DNA from: Thamnaconus septentrionalis
Lineage: Eukaryota; Chordata; Actinopteri; Tetraodontiformes; Monacanthidae
Assembly (NCBI GenBank): GCA_009823395.1
Contig: CM020514.1
Location: 14,153,466 to 14,217,465, forward strand
Direction: 5' to 3'
Length of the DNA stretch: 64,000 nt
Under the pieces are notes generated by a model. It searched no databases and was not told the origin of the DNA. It saw only the letters and a program-made list of their open reading frames with translations. The position numbers and the translations under genes are program-made. Position 1 is the first letter of the stretch, and each line of letters opens with the position of its first letter. This document shows, in pieces, positions 35,637 through 50,218 of the stretch.

Positions 35637-37019
35637 CTCTTGGTTTTTTTTGGCAAACACATCAACAAGCTGGTTGCGTTTTAGCCGCGAATGAAACGTT
35701 GGCTGTCAACAGACTTCCCCGTCAAAAGCGGCGGCACCATCCAGCGCCCGGAGCGCCTGGCTCTGTCCTCTTTTCCAGCCAGAGCGCTCGCTGGCAGCTG
35801 CAGTGCACACACGCACGCACGCCGAGGTCAAAGCTGTCACTTCAGAGGGCACCGTCGAATCTCAGCCAGCGCCGGCGTGACGTGGTAGTGCTCCCTACAA
35901 TCACCCAGATGTTTCCAATCAGCTGGGCTTCTCCTCTCCCGCATCCCCGACAAAGCTCGCCGCACCGCCGCCGGCCGCCGGACTGGATTCAAAACATATA
36001 GAAGCTGAAACTGGCTGTAGTCGTTTCTCAGGGTCGTTAAGGATCGACAAAACACTCTTCTGTGCTTATACGTGTATTTATGCTGGTAGGTAAATCTCTT
36101 TTACTGCCATTGACAGCACCATGTGTGCCATGTACATATTTTGCAATTTTTCTGCCACGTCTTCATGTATACCATTCATAGCCATAACTTATTATTTTAA
36201 AAGAAAATTCCACTGGGATTAAACCAGGGAACAAGCATAAGACGGATATTCTCCCTTGGGAGGGAAGGGATGTGGCCAAAAGTAATGCAAGCGCACTTGA
36301 AAATCTATATTATTCCTCAATAACAACACACAGCTTCCTGCAGGGCTATTGAGGCCATGCCCCCTACATGCACTGTGTCATTATTCTTTTTTCTTTTTTT
36401 TTTTAGTGTTGTGGTCAGAAACTGTGTGTGTTTGGAAACAGCCAAGCGTCTTTACACACTTACAGGAAGTCTTGTCTTAAAACTCTTTGGGGTCTTGTCT
36501 CTCTAAAACTAAACAAAAACCACGCGATTGAAGTTGTGTAAGTGAACAAACCTTTGTCCCATCCTTCACACCGACAAGGGCGCACTTATGTTTTCTATAT
36601 ACGGAATTACAGGGCCGCATATTATAGCAGGCTGTCGGGCTTCCAACTCCCTCTCAGGTCAAACTGTGTGAGCATCAATATTTTACCACGCAGGCTAAAT
36701 TGTCTCTCTCGGCCCTTTGATAACATCCAGTGTTTTTCAACTTCTGGAATTAGCGGGCCGGGGCTAAAAGCGCAAGCCGTACGCGTGTCTGACGGCGGCG
36801 TTTAATTTTGAATCCTCTCGAGGCTCGAGGAGCAGAAATGACTCATCCTTAACTTCCCCTCGCTGCCGCCGCCGCCGCCGCCGAGCCACGCCGGCCGGCA
36901 CCAGTCGCACCCGAAAAAACGTCTGAATGCAAATCAACCACAACTTCAGCGCAATTTTTTTTTCTTTTTGCCCCTGTTCAGCGGCATGGGGAAGAGAGCG
37001 CCGCTAAACGCTCAGACGA

Positions 37020-37265
37020 GCTAGTCACAGATATTAAAATAAATTATGTCTAATTTGAATTTTAGTCACGCCACATTAACTAATAGAAAGTTATTAACAT
37101 TTCAAAAGACTGCGGGAGAAAAAGGCCTGCGCCTGCAAAATTAACAGTGGCTGCGCTGACCTGTAAGCCATGCAGTCTGATCACTGTAATGACAGCGTAA
37201 TGGCATATTTACATTAAAATCTGGGCAGCTAATATGGGATTCAGAATGGGCAACTCAGTCAAGGA
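37020..37265. promoter_or_regulatory. Candidate conserved non-coding element
   Basis: Unique sequence with AAATTATGTCTAATTTGAAT, CACATTAACTAATAG, GATCACTGTAATGACAGCG, GTAATGGCATATTTACATT and GCAGCTAATATGGG. It is free of simple repeats and open frames. Inferred enhancer-like. Confidence 0.3.
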
Positions 37266-38921
37266 TTATTTAGTCTGGCCTGCTGGCCCCCTCGCTCGCT
37301 GTGTCTTTCTTAACTTCAACACAAAAGGGGAGAAAAAAAAGTTCTAATTTCATGACTATTTATGCGAGCCGCTCTCCGTGGCATGTGTTCTCCCTCCTCG
37401 CCGCTCCGCTCCCCCTCTTTAGTTTCAACCTTTTATCTTTCATCTGCCGTCGCTTTCCCTCCTCCTTGGTCTTTAAAGGCAATTATCATTTCACTTCAGA
37501 GGTGTCAGAATCCAACACTTCACTTCTATCTCGAGGAGCCTTATAGGGATGAATGGAATCTCTCCGCCGACAGAGATGAGTGGCTCCCTCCGACCAGCCC
37601 TGAACTTTCTGATACCGCAGCGCCTTTAAACAAGAGACGAATTTCTTTGCATTTTAAATGTTCCCTAATTCGTGCCATCCGCCGCCGCCGCTGCCCCCAC
37701 CACCTCCCGCCGCCGCCTCCCCGCCTGTGATATCCTCCAAAAAGTGGCTGCGTATTTTAAGATATAGCGTGCGGCGTGATGTGGTTTCAGTTCTCAGGTT
37801 TAATTTGGTACCAAAAGAAGTGACGGAATTAAACTATTACACTGAACACAGTTTTACCTTTGAATAAAACATAATTTTTTTTTTTTTTTCGAGCGAAACA
37901 AATCTGAAACACACCAAATTTTGCAAAAGTGTATATTTATGCTTAGAGAGAGCGCAGGGCCCAAACTTCCTCTTTCCCTTCACAACAGTAACACAACGAC
38001 ACCATTAATTAGCACAGAGCCACTGAATATGACTGAGACTATTAGTGTCTGTTTATTTGACCAAATTCATTTGCTGACACGATTCGCACCATCAATTTGT
38101 CAGCCTGGCCTCCCTGCTACCGAACCACTGACTTATAATTCATTATTGGACTATTTATGTGGCATCATTGCACCGGATGTCAAGCTAAGAAAGACAAACA
38201 AGTGGCAAGAAGATTTTTGGTCAGACTGAACAGTTCTCATTCGGCACTTTCTCACTGGTTTCACGACGGAAGGCTGGATTTTTCTGTGCCACTTTGTGTA
38301 TTGATGTGACCCCTGTGCATCATGAGCCAGATAGATAATTAAATAATTACACTGTTAGACTTGATCTCATTGACACAATAAGAACGGGAGTCAATTTCAT
38401 GAAAATATGTTGACAAACACAACGGAACTATAAACAGTAATAGATCACAGTTCAGTTCAGTGTGTTTTATTTAGCACACAGTAACTTACATATTTCATCC
38501 TGTTGTGTCTTTGTACATCTTCTCTGAAAACACAACTTCACCATATTTTAAAGTGAGATTGACACAGAAAATATATTTTTGGTATATTTATACAACACAT
38601 TGCTAAGATGGAAACACCTGTCTCACCTGTTTGTGTACCATTACCGTATATCTAACTGTACTTATATTCACATCTAAGGAAACACTGGAATTAAATATAT
38701 TTGTTTTGCATGGTTTTTTTGGGGTTTTTTTTCCAGCGGGGAAGGAGTCTTCCAGAAAGCACTGAACCAAAGGAAGAAATCACTTACCTGCAGTGTAATT
38801 TCAGACTGACAGTGAAAAGAAAGACGGGTTTATGTTTTCCTGTGGTGGCTTTCCCTGTAATGGAACGTCCTCTTGTTTCAGTTCTAATAACTGCCATACA
38901 TTTGATGAAAAACAATCAAGC

Positions 38922-38922
38922 T

Positions 38923-38968
<46 letters not shown>

Positions 38969-38969
38969 A
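38922..38969 (+). repeat. (ATC)16 microsatellite
   Basis: About sixteen ATC units. The polyhistidine and polyisoleucine frames crossing it are spurious. A short (TTA)n follows at 39132-39152. Confidence 0.9.
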
Positions 38970-39519
38970 GTTTCTAATTTTGAACTCATTCCATTGTCCC
39001 TCCTTCACCGTCTGATGCGTTTCCAAGTGTCTTTCGAAGCTCATCTATTATTGCCACACTCGCTCCACATGACTGCTGGCTGCAGACAGTCGAACTCTGA
39101 CATCCTGCAGGTGGGAGGATGGTGATACGTATTTTATTATTATTATTATTATGATTTTTTATGCATTCATTATTTTCCCAATAAAAAAATAAAAAAATAA
39201 AGCTCAGAATGACATCTCATGCCTAGCCCTGCTCCGTGTTTCCCAGACCTGGGGCGAACCCGGCCATCTGCTCCCCTGGTCAGATACAGCTTTGCTTTTT
39301 GGCACCACTCACAGCTATTCCACTGGCCACCATCTCAAAGGAGACCCGGTATTATCAGATTTCTCTTCCCCGGGAAAAAAAAGAAAGAAAGGAAGAGAAG
39401 GAAAAACTGACGGTGGCGCTTTGAGAATAACAATATACTTAGAGAAGAAAGAGGGCGCGGGATAAAATGGGTACAATTCGGGGAAGTGGGACGACAATGA
39501 CAACAAGTTATCTTCCTAG

Positions 39520-39965
39520 CGGCCGGATGCTGTCACATTACGGCTGGATTGGCTTCAAAAACGCGGAGAATTAATAACCTAATGAAGCTTGGAGTGGCCA
39601 TTAGGTGTGTGTAATGTGGCTCCAGGGGGGCTGGGATAGATGTCCAGCCGCTTCAGGCCCTTATTTGTGCACAGTCACCTCAGCGGTGGCTTTTATTAGT
39701 ATAACATTAGAGGGGGAAAGGGAAGATGCCACGGAAAGATAAGGCTTTATTACTCCTGGGCTCCCAGGGAGCCGTGCTCTACCTGTCAGCGGCGCAGGGA
39801 GCGCCACCAGCCTCTCTGCTTCATTTTGCGGCTAAATATCTCGGTTACAAATGCCTCTGTCCGCCGAGCAACATTTGGGCAATTATCACCAAAGCGCTGC
39901 GCCGTTACCTGGAGATGTTTTATCTGGCGCGACGCCTCCGACTGTGAGATCTCACCCCGGCGCAG
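39520..39965. promoter_or_regulatory. Candidate conserved non-coding element
   Basis: A repeat-free segment with GCTGTCACATTACGGCTGGA (TALE homeodomain-like TGTCA), GAATTAATAACCTAATGAAG and CCATTAGGTGTGTG. Open frames here are short and without family motifs. Inferred regulatory. Confidence 0.25.
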
Positions 39966-40683
39966 CTGGCAACACGGTAAATCTCGTTCACATTTCTCAT
40001 TCACATTAAGAACCCTACGAATTCACAGACCCCCCCATTCCCCTCTCCCCCCCCCCCCATTTCTTGAACCTCTTTTTGCTTCTTTTTTCCTCGCCTCTTT
40101 TGACAGCACTATTGCGTGCCTCTGCTTTTTATCTCCTTACATTTTCAGGGGAATGAATTGCTCTCCACTGTCATCGGGCTCCGGCCGAGGAATTCATTTT
40201 TTGCAGGTCAACTGTTTCAGAATGTCATCTTTGACAGGAACCAACCGGCACGATGTGCACAAGAACGGGCGCGGCCTGCTGATTTCTTCCTTCTTTTTAA
40301 ATGATTATTATTTTTCTTCCCCGACCCTCTTCTTGTGTTCGATCACCACATACGCTTAAACCACGTTGTACGCAAAAGCGCAGGAGTGTCCAGGTAGGAA
40401 TCGATATTGAATTAAAACACTCCCCGCTCATGAATAAAAAGAAGGAAAATTAAAAAAAAAATGGGACGGAGGGCGGTGGCGGCAGCGGCGATGGGGAGGG
40501 GAGGGGCCTGCAGGACTCTCCAGTCAACTAATGAAGGTTATGTTGCGTGGCAGAATTCAGTAATTGCGACGCACAAGTGAGGCATTAGACAGGATGTAGC
40601 TAATGGAAAACAATCACATTTAACATGGCTCCTTGGTTCGAGCTGCTCAATAAGTGAGCAGCAGGGCTGGCTTGTAGTAAACA

Positions 40684-40706
40684 GGGGGGTGGGTGGGTGG
40701 GTGGGG
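40684..40706 (+). other. G-quadruplex motif with one-base loops
   Basis: The plus strand reads G6-T-G3-T-G3-T-G3-T-G4, five G runs separated by single T residues. Short loops make this one of the most stable classes of intramolecular G-quadruplex motif. Confidence 0.8.
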
Positions 40707-40991
40707 TGTTAGAGCGGCGCCGGGGTTTTAATGTGATCGGACTATAACAGACAATCTATTTACAGTGTGCTCTGGGGAGCTAATAAACAAATGTTGAGTA
40801 ATTTCAGCCAGCAGTAATTACCCTTGCAGCTGACAAGGAGAGAGTGATACTCTCTCCTTCACCTCCGCCTCGGTCCAGGAGGCGCAGGCTCGCCGCGAGC
40901 GCTCGCCTCCTCTGCTCGTATGGATGTGGCGGCTGGCCAGCAGTTCAGCCGCATGCAGCCGCAGAGCACGCGGTTTTGAGGAGGCGCGTGC

Positions 40992-40993
<2 letters not shown>

Positions 40994-41027
<34 letters not shown>
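40994..41027 (+). repeat. (CTG)11 trinucleotide repeat
   Basis: About eleven CTG units ending in CTGTTG, in intergenic sequence. Not part of a recognised gene on either strand. Confidence 0.9.
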
Positions 41028-41029
<2 letters not shown>

Positions 41030-44000
41030 ATCGCAGTTCAGCACCACTGTGGTGTTTGGGCTCCGGCCAACCAGCGGAAACCTACGGGCCACGGTAGCAG
41101 CGATTTGTCGCCGACGAGATTTGCAACTTTTTTAAAAAGATTTTTTTTTAGGCGCCCAGGCGAGAGAAAAAAAAGCCGCCCCTCCCCTCCACCCAACTCC
41201 TCTGTAATCCAATTAAAAGGAAAACCCGAGCAGCAGGTTGCGAGCCTGAGTGGTAATTAACATTTGTAACATGACATTGGTGAAACTCTTAACATCCTTC
41301 AGCTACATATTATTGCACTCTAACCTCGTTTATAAGTCAGCAGAGGGAGAAAACAAATATTAGGACTCGGGAAGGAAACAGATTTCTCTCGCAGGCTGGA
41401 CGGGCGAGGAAGGCCAAGGCCGTCTATATCCGTGGAGCTCAGCTCCTGATCCGTCCGTTACGCTGGAATAGATGTTTATGCAAATGTGTCTCTATCGATC
41501 GTTGTTGCCTTTCTTTGATGGAAGTGGATGGAGAGCGAGAGAGAGAAAAAAACAGCCCACATGTAATTAGATAGAGATAATCATTACGGAATAATCATTA
41601 ATGGAACGTGTTTACATCAGCAAGGAATATAAAGAAGCTCACACCAAAACCGGCCCGGGAAGAATTACTTTAAAGGCTCCATGATGCAAAATTCTGAACA
41701 TTTTCTGTCAATACTCTGCATCTCTAGACTGCCAATAAGTCCAGAAAGTGTGCGCTAAACTAAACAGTTGTTAAAATCAATTCCCAAATTCTGTCTTTTT
41801 CTGCTAGTTTTGTTTCCTGAGAGCTGCTTCTTCAAGTGGACTAGTCGCCTGTGTAGTCCAAGACAGCACTAAACTAGACAATAGGGAGGCAGGCAACCTT
41901 TTTAGCTTTCCATTGTTAAAGTTAACTTCTAAAAGTTGTATTGGCTTTTTGTGAAAATGCGATGAATCGTAGAACGTTTTTGCAGCAGGCTTGAAACAGA
42001 GGGCTAAAATCTGCAAGGTACTGGAAATGGCTATAATACGGTGTTTGGTTCTATTCTTGGGTCTAAAGTTTAAAGCTCCCGAACCTTTTGTTCCATTGCA
42101 AACAAATGGCTAACTACTGTTGTCTAGGGGTCTGGGATTAAAAAAGATAATAAACCAAGCATAATGTGGGCCAGTGAAGATAACTCTGGTTTCATTGTCT
42201 CTTGCATCCACAGACTTTCGTGTGGGTTTAAACGACTCTGTCTTGTTTGTTTTCCCCCTGTCATAAAGCGCTCGCAAAGGGTTTCCGTCGTGCGAAGCAG
42301 CACGTGCCAGAAACGTTCACATGCGTCAGCCCCCAACTGATTGTCCCCACCAGCCTGGCACGAAACAATGCCACATATCAGATCGCTGCCCTCAGAATAA
42401 CGGAGGAGGGAGCCGCGGGGTCCGGTGGTCCGAGGGGGGGGGGGCGACAGACGGAAAGTGAGGCAGCCTATCCCCTTATCCTCAGACAGGCAGATGTCCC
42501 CTCGCCCTGCGTGGCCGGCTGCTGACCAGGGGAGAGGCACAGGCGGCTGCTGAAATGAAGAAACTTGAGATCTCCTCAGGGAGGGAGAGCTGGTCATTTG
42601 ATGTCCAGCAACAAGAGCGGGGCGTGATGCTGAATGAGCTGAGGGAGAGCGGCAGCCTCGGCGCTCTGTTACAAAGGCCTGAAGTGACGGGGCGGAGGCG
42701 ATGGCAGAAGAGGAGGAGGAGGAGGTGGGGGGTGTAGGGCGTGGGGGTAGTGGCCAGCGAGGACTCACTTGCCACGAAGACAATCATTTTCAGAAAAAAC
42801 ACCTTTAGACAAAAACACGGAAAACAACCGAAAACACTGCAGTACCCATGCCAGGCCTTGTGTGGCGCTGTGAATTTACTCCCTGGACGCATGAAGAGGT
42901 TGACTGGGAGTTGTGCCAGTATAAGTTGATTGACATTTTGGTCATTCAGGTTTTTTGGCCCAATATCCCAGTCAGTCGACCCAGAAAAAGAAAGGTTTGC
43001 AAATCTTTTTTGTCGTGTTTATTTTCACTTAGCACACAATCCACGTTTGATCCAAGATCACTGTGTGTTATTGTCCACAATCATTTGCAGCTTGTTGTAT
43101 TCGAGGGGAAGGAGAAGGTTTCAGGCTGATCATCTTTAGTAGAAGTAATACAAATCCATTGCCCGAAATTGTTGCTGTTGTTGTGTGAGTGGTCATCTGC
43201 ACATCACGGCATGTTGCAAGGTGGGTGCGAGGCCACGACATTATCATTTCCAGAAAAAGGATCCATTTTTGGCATTTACACAAAGTAGGACAGGGCAGCG
43301 TTTTCAAACTTTCCCACCTTGGAGATCGTTTTCAAAGATGTGCGGTTTAAACCCTCTTTGCGTAAACGGGCCCATACATTCCACCCATGTCGTCTCACAG
43401 GAAGCGGCTACGGCCTCTCACACGGGTGTCGGAGGAGGGGAGGTAGAGGATGTTGCTTGTAAATACAAATCACACTGTCGAAATTACCACAATCATCCTC
43501 TCTGACTAGCTTTGCTTCTGCCGCACAATGGAGGTGCGACAGCCTCCGCAGCCCGCAACTGGAGTCCCATTGAAATCCGTGGAGCACAGTCACAATGGAG
43601 CCGCGGCGTCTCCGTCTCTCTCCCTCTCTCACCTGGCCTTGGTTCAGTCTTGCGGGCGGAGGAGTGAAGAGCCCTTTGAAGGCTGCAGAGAGGCCTGAGA
43701 TGAGAGGGAGCGCCGCCTGCAGAGGGATCAGCCATGTCCAAGTGCCGGCGCCGCGACGCTATAATTAATCGACAAAACCTCGCGGTCGGGAGACGTCGGG
43801 CGACATTAACGGTAGTGTGTGTGTGTGAGTGAGTAGTTGTGTCGGGGGGGTTTGTCCTGGGGTAGGACTGTAGATATAGGACTGCTACCGTTGGGGGCTC
43901 GGCTGTGCACCTTTCATCTCGGAGGAGATTTGCAGAGGTTTCACACCAGCGAGACTTCTTAATTCTCGCTAATTCATTTGCGTTCCAGATTCGGCAGAGC

Positions 44001-47000
44001 GCCGGGATAACCTGAGAATGATAATGAACCCGCAAGGGGTGGAGTGCGCGGTCCCCTTGCCTTTGAATGTGCTCGGAATAGATTCGGATAATCTTTTCCT
44101 CGCGAGTCTTTTTCTGGAGGAGAGGAGAGGAGTCCTATTAGGGGCGGCTGCTTGTCGCGGGACGTCCTCCGAGTTTTCCCGGGCTTTGAAACTCGAGACG
44201 ACCCCGGACTGGGAGTCAGGTCTGGACCGTTTACATTTCACATCACAGCAAGATGTGTTGCGTTGACGGGAAGCTCAATTCGTTTGACTGACTCAAGCAG
44301 AATGGAGCTCTTGAGCCATTCGAGTCGCTGAGTCAGTCATCCAAGTCTATGAAGATCCATATTCATACACCAGCTCCACCCATTTCTGGTCCCTTCATTC
44401 CATCTTTGTCAAGTGCTGGCGGGGCCAGGTCAGTGAACGAGCAATTATCACTCACGAGTCATTAAAAGACTCAATCATTGATTTATTTGATCAGGACTTG
44501 CACATCACCACCACATATCCCTGTAAAGGTAAAGTTTAGATAATTGGAGATTTTTAAAATGTGCTGCAGTGGTGATGAAGCTGTGAAAAAAACAATTCCC
44601 AGCAACGTTTCGATTTCGATATCACACTTTGAGATAAATATTTATATGCGAGCTTCGCGAATCGTCAATCAATAAATTCTGCCCACCAGTCTATGTTAAG
44701 ACATGATTTTTTTCCACATATCCAACCGTCATCCAAACAATTTATTATCATTACAAATGAGGGTGCAGACATATTTACATTTATGGATTTATGCCACAGC
44801 TATTTCCAATATTGTGCACAAGCAAGTAGATCTACATGATTATATCTTCAAGAGTCGGATTATTTAAAGCTTGCCATCATTCTTCAGTCTTGTCCACAAT
44901 CAGATTTGAAGGATAACATTCAATACCTCCAAAAGCAAACTACGACCAAAAAAACGCTTTGAAACACAACAAGACTTTCTGCTGTAAGCACCATTGATAT
45001 TCCCAATCAGAGCGTGTTTGTCCTCTGCTGCCAGATCCAGACTGAAATTTGTACCAAAAGTCTTTTCCCTGCGCTTTGTAGCTGGCTGACAATGAATAGA
45101 GAGATTCTGAGGAGATTTATGGGTCTGTGGAGTTCTGAGGGATAGATTGCAAACTCTTGTGAGAAAACGCAGGGGGAAAGCCGCCTTACTCTGGGCCCGG
45201 TCTCATCTTTGGTCAAACAGAAGTGAGCTTAATTTGTGGGTCTGCCTGGGGAATTTCAAAGGGAAAAAGCTTTGAGTGACGCCAGGCTTGAGCTCCCTGA
45301 TGTTGGTGAGATGAATGAAAGCAGGGTCTATAGGCTACAGGCCTTCTCACACTCCCACATTAACAGAGGCCTTTCAAGTGCTCATCAGGATAATTGTATA
45401 GGATGTAGTCAAATGCAGGGCGGCGTGGTTAAGGGAGTGCATTAGTCTGATGAAAATGCATTTAATTGTAACAGAAATATATAATAAAAATATTTTTAAA
45501 AAAAAGGTCATGTCTACATGTGTGTGAGTGCTTTGATGGCACAATTACAGAGTTGTTAATAACGATTGCACAGTTACAGCACGTAGCACTTCACGGTTAC
45601 ACTTCTCCCTCTTCTTCTCTTGTTCCGTTCAGTGGGTCACCACCGCCAATCACCTGCCTCCGTCCAACCCGCCTCCTTCTCTCCCACCAGCTGAGTCCAT
45701 GCCCTCTTTCAACACGTCCACAAATCTCCTCTTTTTAAAGTCACAGTTACATCCGTGTAACTGACTCTCTGCCTGCCCATCTGCTTCCAAACAATAAGTC
45801 ATTGGAAATTCAAATTTCAAATGTTGCGCCTGATTAGTCAAGTGAATTAATAAAGAGGGACGCTATGTCAGTCTGTTATTGCCAAAAAAAACCCCAAAAA
45901 AACCAAACAGTGTGCCTTCGTCCTTGCCTTGGTTTGGGACTATCGAGTGGCTCATTGGTGATAACAGTATGAAACATGGAGTAAAATCCAAAAGACCTAA
46001 CAGTCTGAGTAAAATACACTTGTACAGTTGTTGCTAACATATGCACAGTTAAATACCCTACTTATGTTAGTCAGCCGAATGAACAAGGACAATTATTTTC
46101 TGCCAGGTTCCTCTTGCCAGAAAATTCAAGCACTCCTTCTCCTCCCCTTGGTATTTTTTAAACAGAGGACTTTCTGTGCTTTTGTGTGGAAGTGGCTGGC
46201 CTTGATAGAACGACCTAACATTTTGACAGGACTAAATATAAAGCTGCTCTTTATTCCGTGTACAATTTCGCCAGATACAGGCATGGGAATGGCTTTAATC
46301 AATAGAAATGTGGGTGTAGCGCGTGATTTATTCCTGGTTTTTTCGAGCCGCGCACAAAGAGACCTCAGACATTGCTGGGAGTGCAAGAGCAATAATGGGA
46401 CCCGCTCAATGCTTTCTCCCCTCCACCCCCTGAAAGTAGCCAGCGTTGTGTGCGCAGTGTTGTGGTTTCCTCCCACGAGCGTTCGCCGGAGCTATCCGAT
46501 CAGCCCCGGAGGCTTCCCAATGAGACAGATGATTAGGTGTGGCAAACGAGCCCCATCAGCGGCAGAAATTGATGACTCAATGCCGGGTGACAGACAGCCC
46601 CGCTTGCACCGGGATGCGGCGCAGACACTCGCCCATATCAATCACAACTGAGTTATTATGGAGCATAAAGAAAGGCATTTGTAATATCATTAAAATCCAA
46701 ACATGTCTCTCTGCACATCTGGCAGGCAGCCATGTGTGCGAAGGTTGGGGTTGACAGGCAGAGAGAGGCAGAGCAAGCAGAGGAAAAAAAAAACACTTGG
46801 GGCAATCATTCCTGGCAGTGTGCTGGCAGCTGCTGTTTTATTTTTGTTTATTTATTTATTTTTTCCCAAACACTTTCAATATGGCTCTCTGTAGCCTGTG
46901 CATGGCTGCAATATCGGCTCGCAGATTGCCTGCGTCATCAGATTTCAACTTTCAATAAATTGCGGTCATTTTGAGCCATCTATCTATCTATCTATCTATC

Positions 47001-49071
47001 TAATTCTTTTTTCGCTTATTTGGCTTAAAAAAACACAATATGGTTCCCTTTCCTTTTAGTTCATTCTCATCTATATCACAAGGAACTCAATGATTGATGT
47101 TCTAATTCAATACCACACAATAGGTCCATTAATAATGACTGCTTTAAGGTACTAGTTGTTCTAGGGAACTGTTAAAAAGCTGGTTAGCAGCAGCAGTAGC
47201 AGTAGTACATGTAGTAGATGTGATCATCGAGGGCGAAAGCAGGAGACGACAACGTCTCTGGAGGCTCGAAGCCACAATTACACACAATCACCTCTGGAGG
47301 TCCAAAGTGTGTGTTGTCTTGCATGACAGGACAGGTCAGGACTGACTAGTTATAACACCTAACTTCACCAGTTGTGTTACCTGACAACAGGCTTCACACT
47401 ATTCAGAAGAAAAAAAGTGTGTTCTTCTTTCTCTTCTCAGGTAATTGCAGTGTGTTAGTTCATCATCATTACATGCTACCGCCTTAAATAACATCCCCGC
47501 ATGAATCAGACGTCACTCAAATCAATTACTACCCAACATCTGGCCCCCCCTTAGCCGCCTTTAGACGGGAATTCTTGTCAGCTCCGTGATTCCAATGCGA
47601 GAAAACCGCCGCGCGGGTCAAAAGCATAATAGAGAGCTCTCACAAAGGCGACGCAGACAACGTGGCATTAAGAAGTATCTCGCTCCGCGAGCCAGCGATG
47701 CCGGTAAACAACACACAGCGTTTGATACGGTCCCTCCGCGGTTTGACATTTCCCGCTGATTTTCATATCTTTGCTTGAAATGGCAGCCTGTGTGTAACAA
47801 GTGGAGGGCCTAAAAATGCCACAGCTGATATAAAATCAATTTGCATTTCCCCCCAGTGCCGGGATAACACGGCCCTGTCAGAGGAGCCCGGCGATCGGCT
47901 GGAGATAATGACGTTATAGCGGGTGGCTGGCACAGTGGAAGGGATGAAATTGAAAGAGTGATGTTCTGTGTTTCCCATGATTGCCCCGACTGGAGGATGT
48001 GTGGCCATTGGACATGCACTCCTCTGTCTTTGCTCCCCATTAGCTCCACTTGTTCCCAGACAGAGGTTAAGACAGACTAAAGAGATCCAGCAGCTTGAAC
48101 AGTCCAAGCTTCCCCTGGGCTGGGATTCATTTTTCTTCTGCAGTGTCAGGTGAAGGAAGTTGTGCTAATGGCAAAAACAACAAAGCTCGCAGTGTAGTAC
48201 AGATATTGTGTCGTAAACTCATGTTGGCAGAGTCTCAAATTGCAAAAGGCGGTTTTGGACTCAGAAATGACTAAACACAGACTATTTCTAACTTCCTGGA
48301 GTTAACACTTGAACACAAGCTGCTACTAGCTTTTGTGAATATTCACAGCTTGTCTTATTAGATTTCTAAGGAATGTTTTACAGAACAGGGGACAACAAAC
48401 AAAAACCAAACAATGAATCAACTGAAAAATGTGCAGAGAAGACCAATATGTTAGCAAGTTAGTGGTTACTAGCATTAGCTAGCACCCAGACTGCCAATTT
48501 GAAAGTTGAGAAATTTGTTTTCTAATTAATTTTTTCACACTTCTCAGTGTCAATGCACTTACACACTTGAAATATTAGATGTTTAATACAATAAATATAC
48601 CATTTGAAACACTCTTTTAGATGCTATAAAGCAAGAAGCCTTTCAGTCCAAATGTAATGTTTTCATCCAAAGAGCTAAGTAAATTATTAAAAGGATTGAA
48701 AAAAACAAACCAGTATGATTCTTCAGCACTGATGGTTAAAAGACATAGGGGGAAAGAAAAAACAAAACAACAGTTAGCCCAATGATTGTTTACTGCAGCA
48801 CTAGCCCGCTGTTACCGCCATTGTGCCATCCCATTATCATACATTTCAAAGAAGACCTCACAGCAATGGTAACCGCACGCCACTTTAGCCACTTTGTGAA
48901 AATGTGACAAGACATCACCCGAGTTGCGGAGATCACACAGGAGAGCGCACTGCATTTGTAAAGTCACATTAAGATGCGCAACCCCGAATTTGTTATAAAC
49001 ATCCAAAGTGGTTGGTTGACAGAAGTGACCTGAGGACATTTAAGTGGTGATGGGCGCTGGTTCGCCGCCGT

Positions 49072-49072
49072 C

Positions 49073-49107
<35 letters not shown>

Positions 49108-49108
49108 T
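49072..49108 (+). repeat. (GA)n microsatellite
   Basis: A GA tract with one AA interruption. Confidence 0.85.
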
Positions 49109-50218
49109 AGCTCCTGCTGCTGAAACATAAATATATATGCGGCCATGAACTGAACTGTAGGTGATTCCTGCATGGTTCCTCCTGCTTTGCCACTTTCAGG
49201 CTGTTGAATTTCAAAAACACAGTCATCCAGTTGAGCAGTTTGATCCCTCCAAAGACTTTCACATGTTTTTAGTTATTGTGTCACATGTTGCCATGCCTTA
49301 AACTTGGTAAGGTCTGCAACCAAAATTTTATTAACTTATTTTTATCCCCCCCTAAAAATAATGCTTTTTGTGTTTTTACCCATCAGTATCTTGGTACTTC
49401 AGAATAGGAGTTCAGGTTTAACTTGTCTGGACCAAACTTTGATTTAAATCTAAAAGCACAACCCTGAAAAAGTTCAAATTCGAGTTTTTAAGAAAAAAAA
49501 AAAAGTAAGCACTCTTTAGAGGAAAACTAAATTGAACTTCTTCTAAAATTGTACAAAGTATCAAAGTAAATATAAAAGATGACCAACCAAAACTCAACCA
49601 GACTAGAAAAAAGTAGTAAGTAGACTGAACAGGATAACAGAGCGTGGAGCTGTACTGACTCACTGACATAAAGAACAAAGACAAGCTCAGACTATATAGA
49701 CACACCAGGTAGCAGAGAACAGGTGTGAACAATCAGACAGGTGGGAAACATCCAAGGCTAATGAGCACGTTATATAACACAAGAGGACAACTAAATTGAA
49801 AAAATAAAATAAAACAGGAAGTCATGAGGCAACGTCGAGAAAACAACAAAATTCTGCCAGAATGGAGCCAAATTAATGGAGACCATAAGACTACTTTTAA
49901 TTTGGAAATATATTTTTTTCTTCTTACATTACAAGATATTTCTTGTATTGGTATAATTCAAAAAAGATTGTTGATATATTTAAATGGATCTATTTATAGG
50001 GCATGAAATAAATAAATAAGAAATGAACAAAGAAAGAATAAGTGTTCAATAAGTGTTCAATTTACTGCAAAACTGAGCCCATCATATTCCTGAAGGAGCC
50101 CAGACTGTGGGTCTGCTTCATGTTCTCCCAGACATCACAGTTGGTATAACCTGTGACATTTGGTGTGAAAACCAATAACCCAGACCAAACTTTAAATTTT
50201 CAATTGCATTTTGCTTTT

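Larger units (their letters stand above)
21030..40500. other. Intergenic, middle of the KCNH7-FIGN interval
   Basis: No convincing coding gene is present. Compared with the left part there are fewer transposon-like copies and more unique sequence, with alternating CpG-rich and AT-rich, homeodomain-core-rich stretches typical of vertebrate developmental regulatory deserts. Specific items (orphan exon-like segment, telomere-like cluster, CTCF-like motifs, candidate conserved elements) are listed separately. Function is inferred from sequence character only. Confidence 0.6.

Noticed and set aside
37301..37867. Overlapping plus-strand open frames of up to 122 codons
   Set aside because: Composition is driven by C-rich and (CCG)n stretches; no motif, no consistent splice sites and no family resemblance.
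38701..39125. Polyhistidine or polyisoleucine open frames
   Set aside because: They are translations of the (ATC)n microsatellite with no conserved flanks.
42124..42783. A 219-codon minus-strand open frame, the longest outside FIGN
   Set aside because: Low-complexity Ser/Pro-rich ends, no domain motifs and no splice or polyadenylation context; probably chance in GC-rich sequence.
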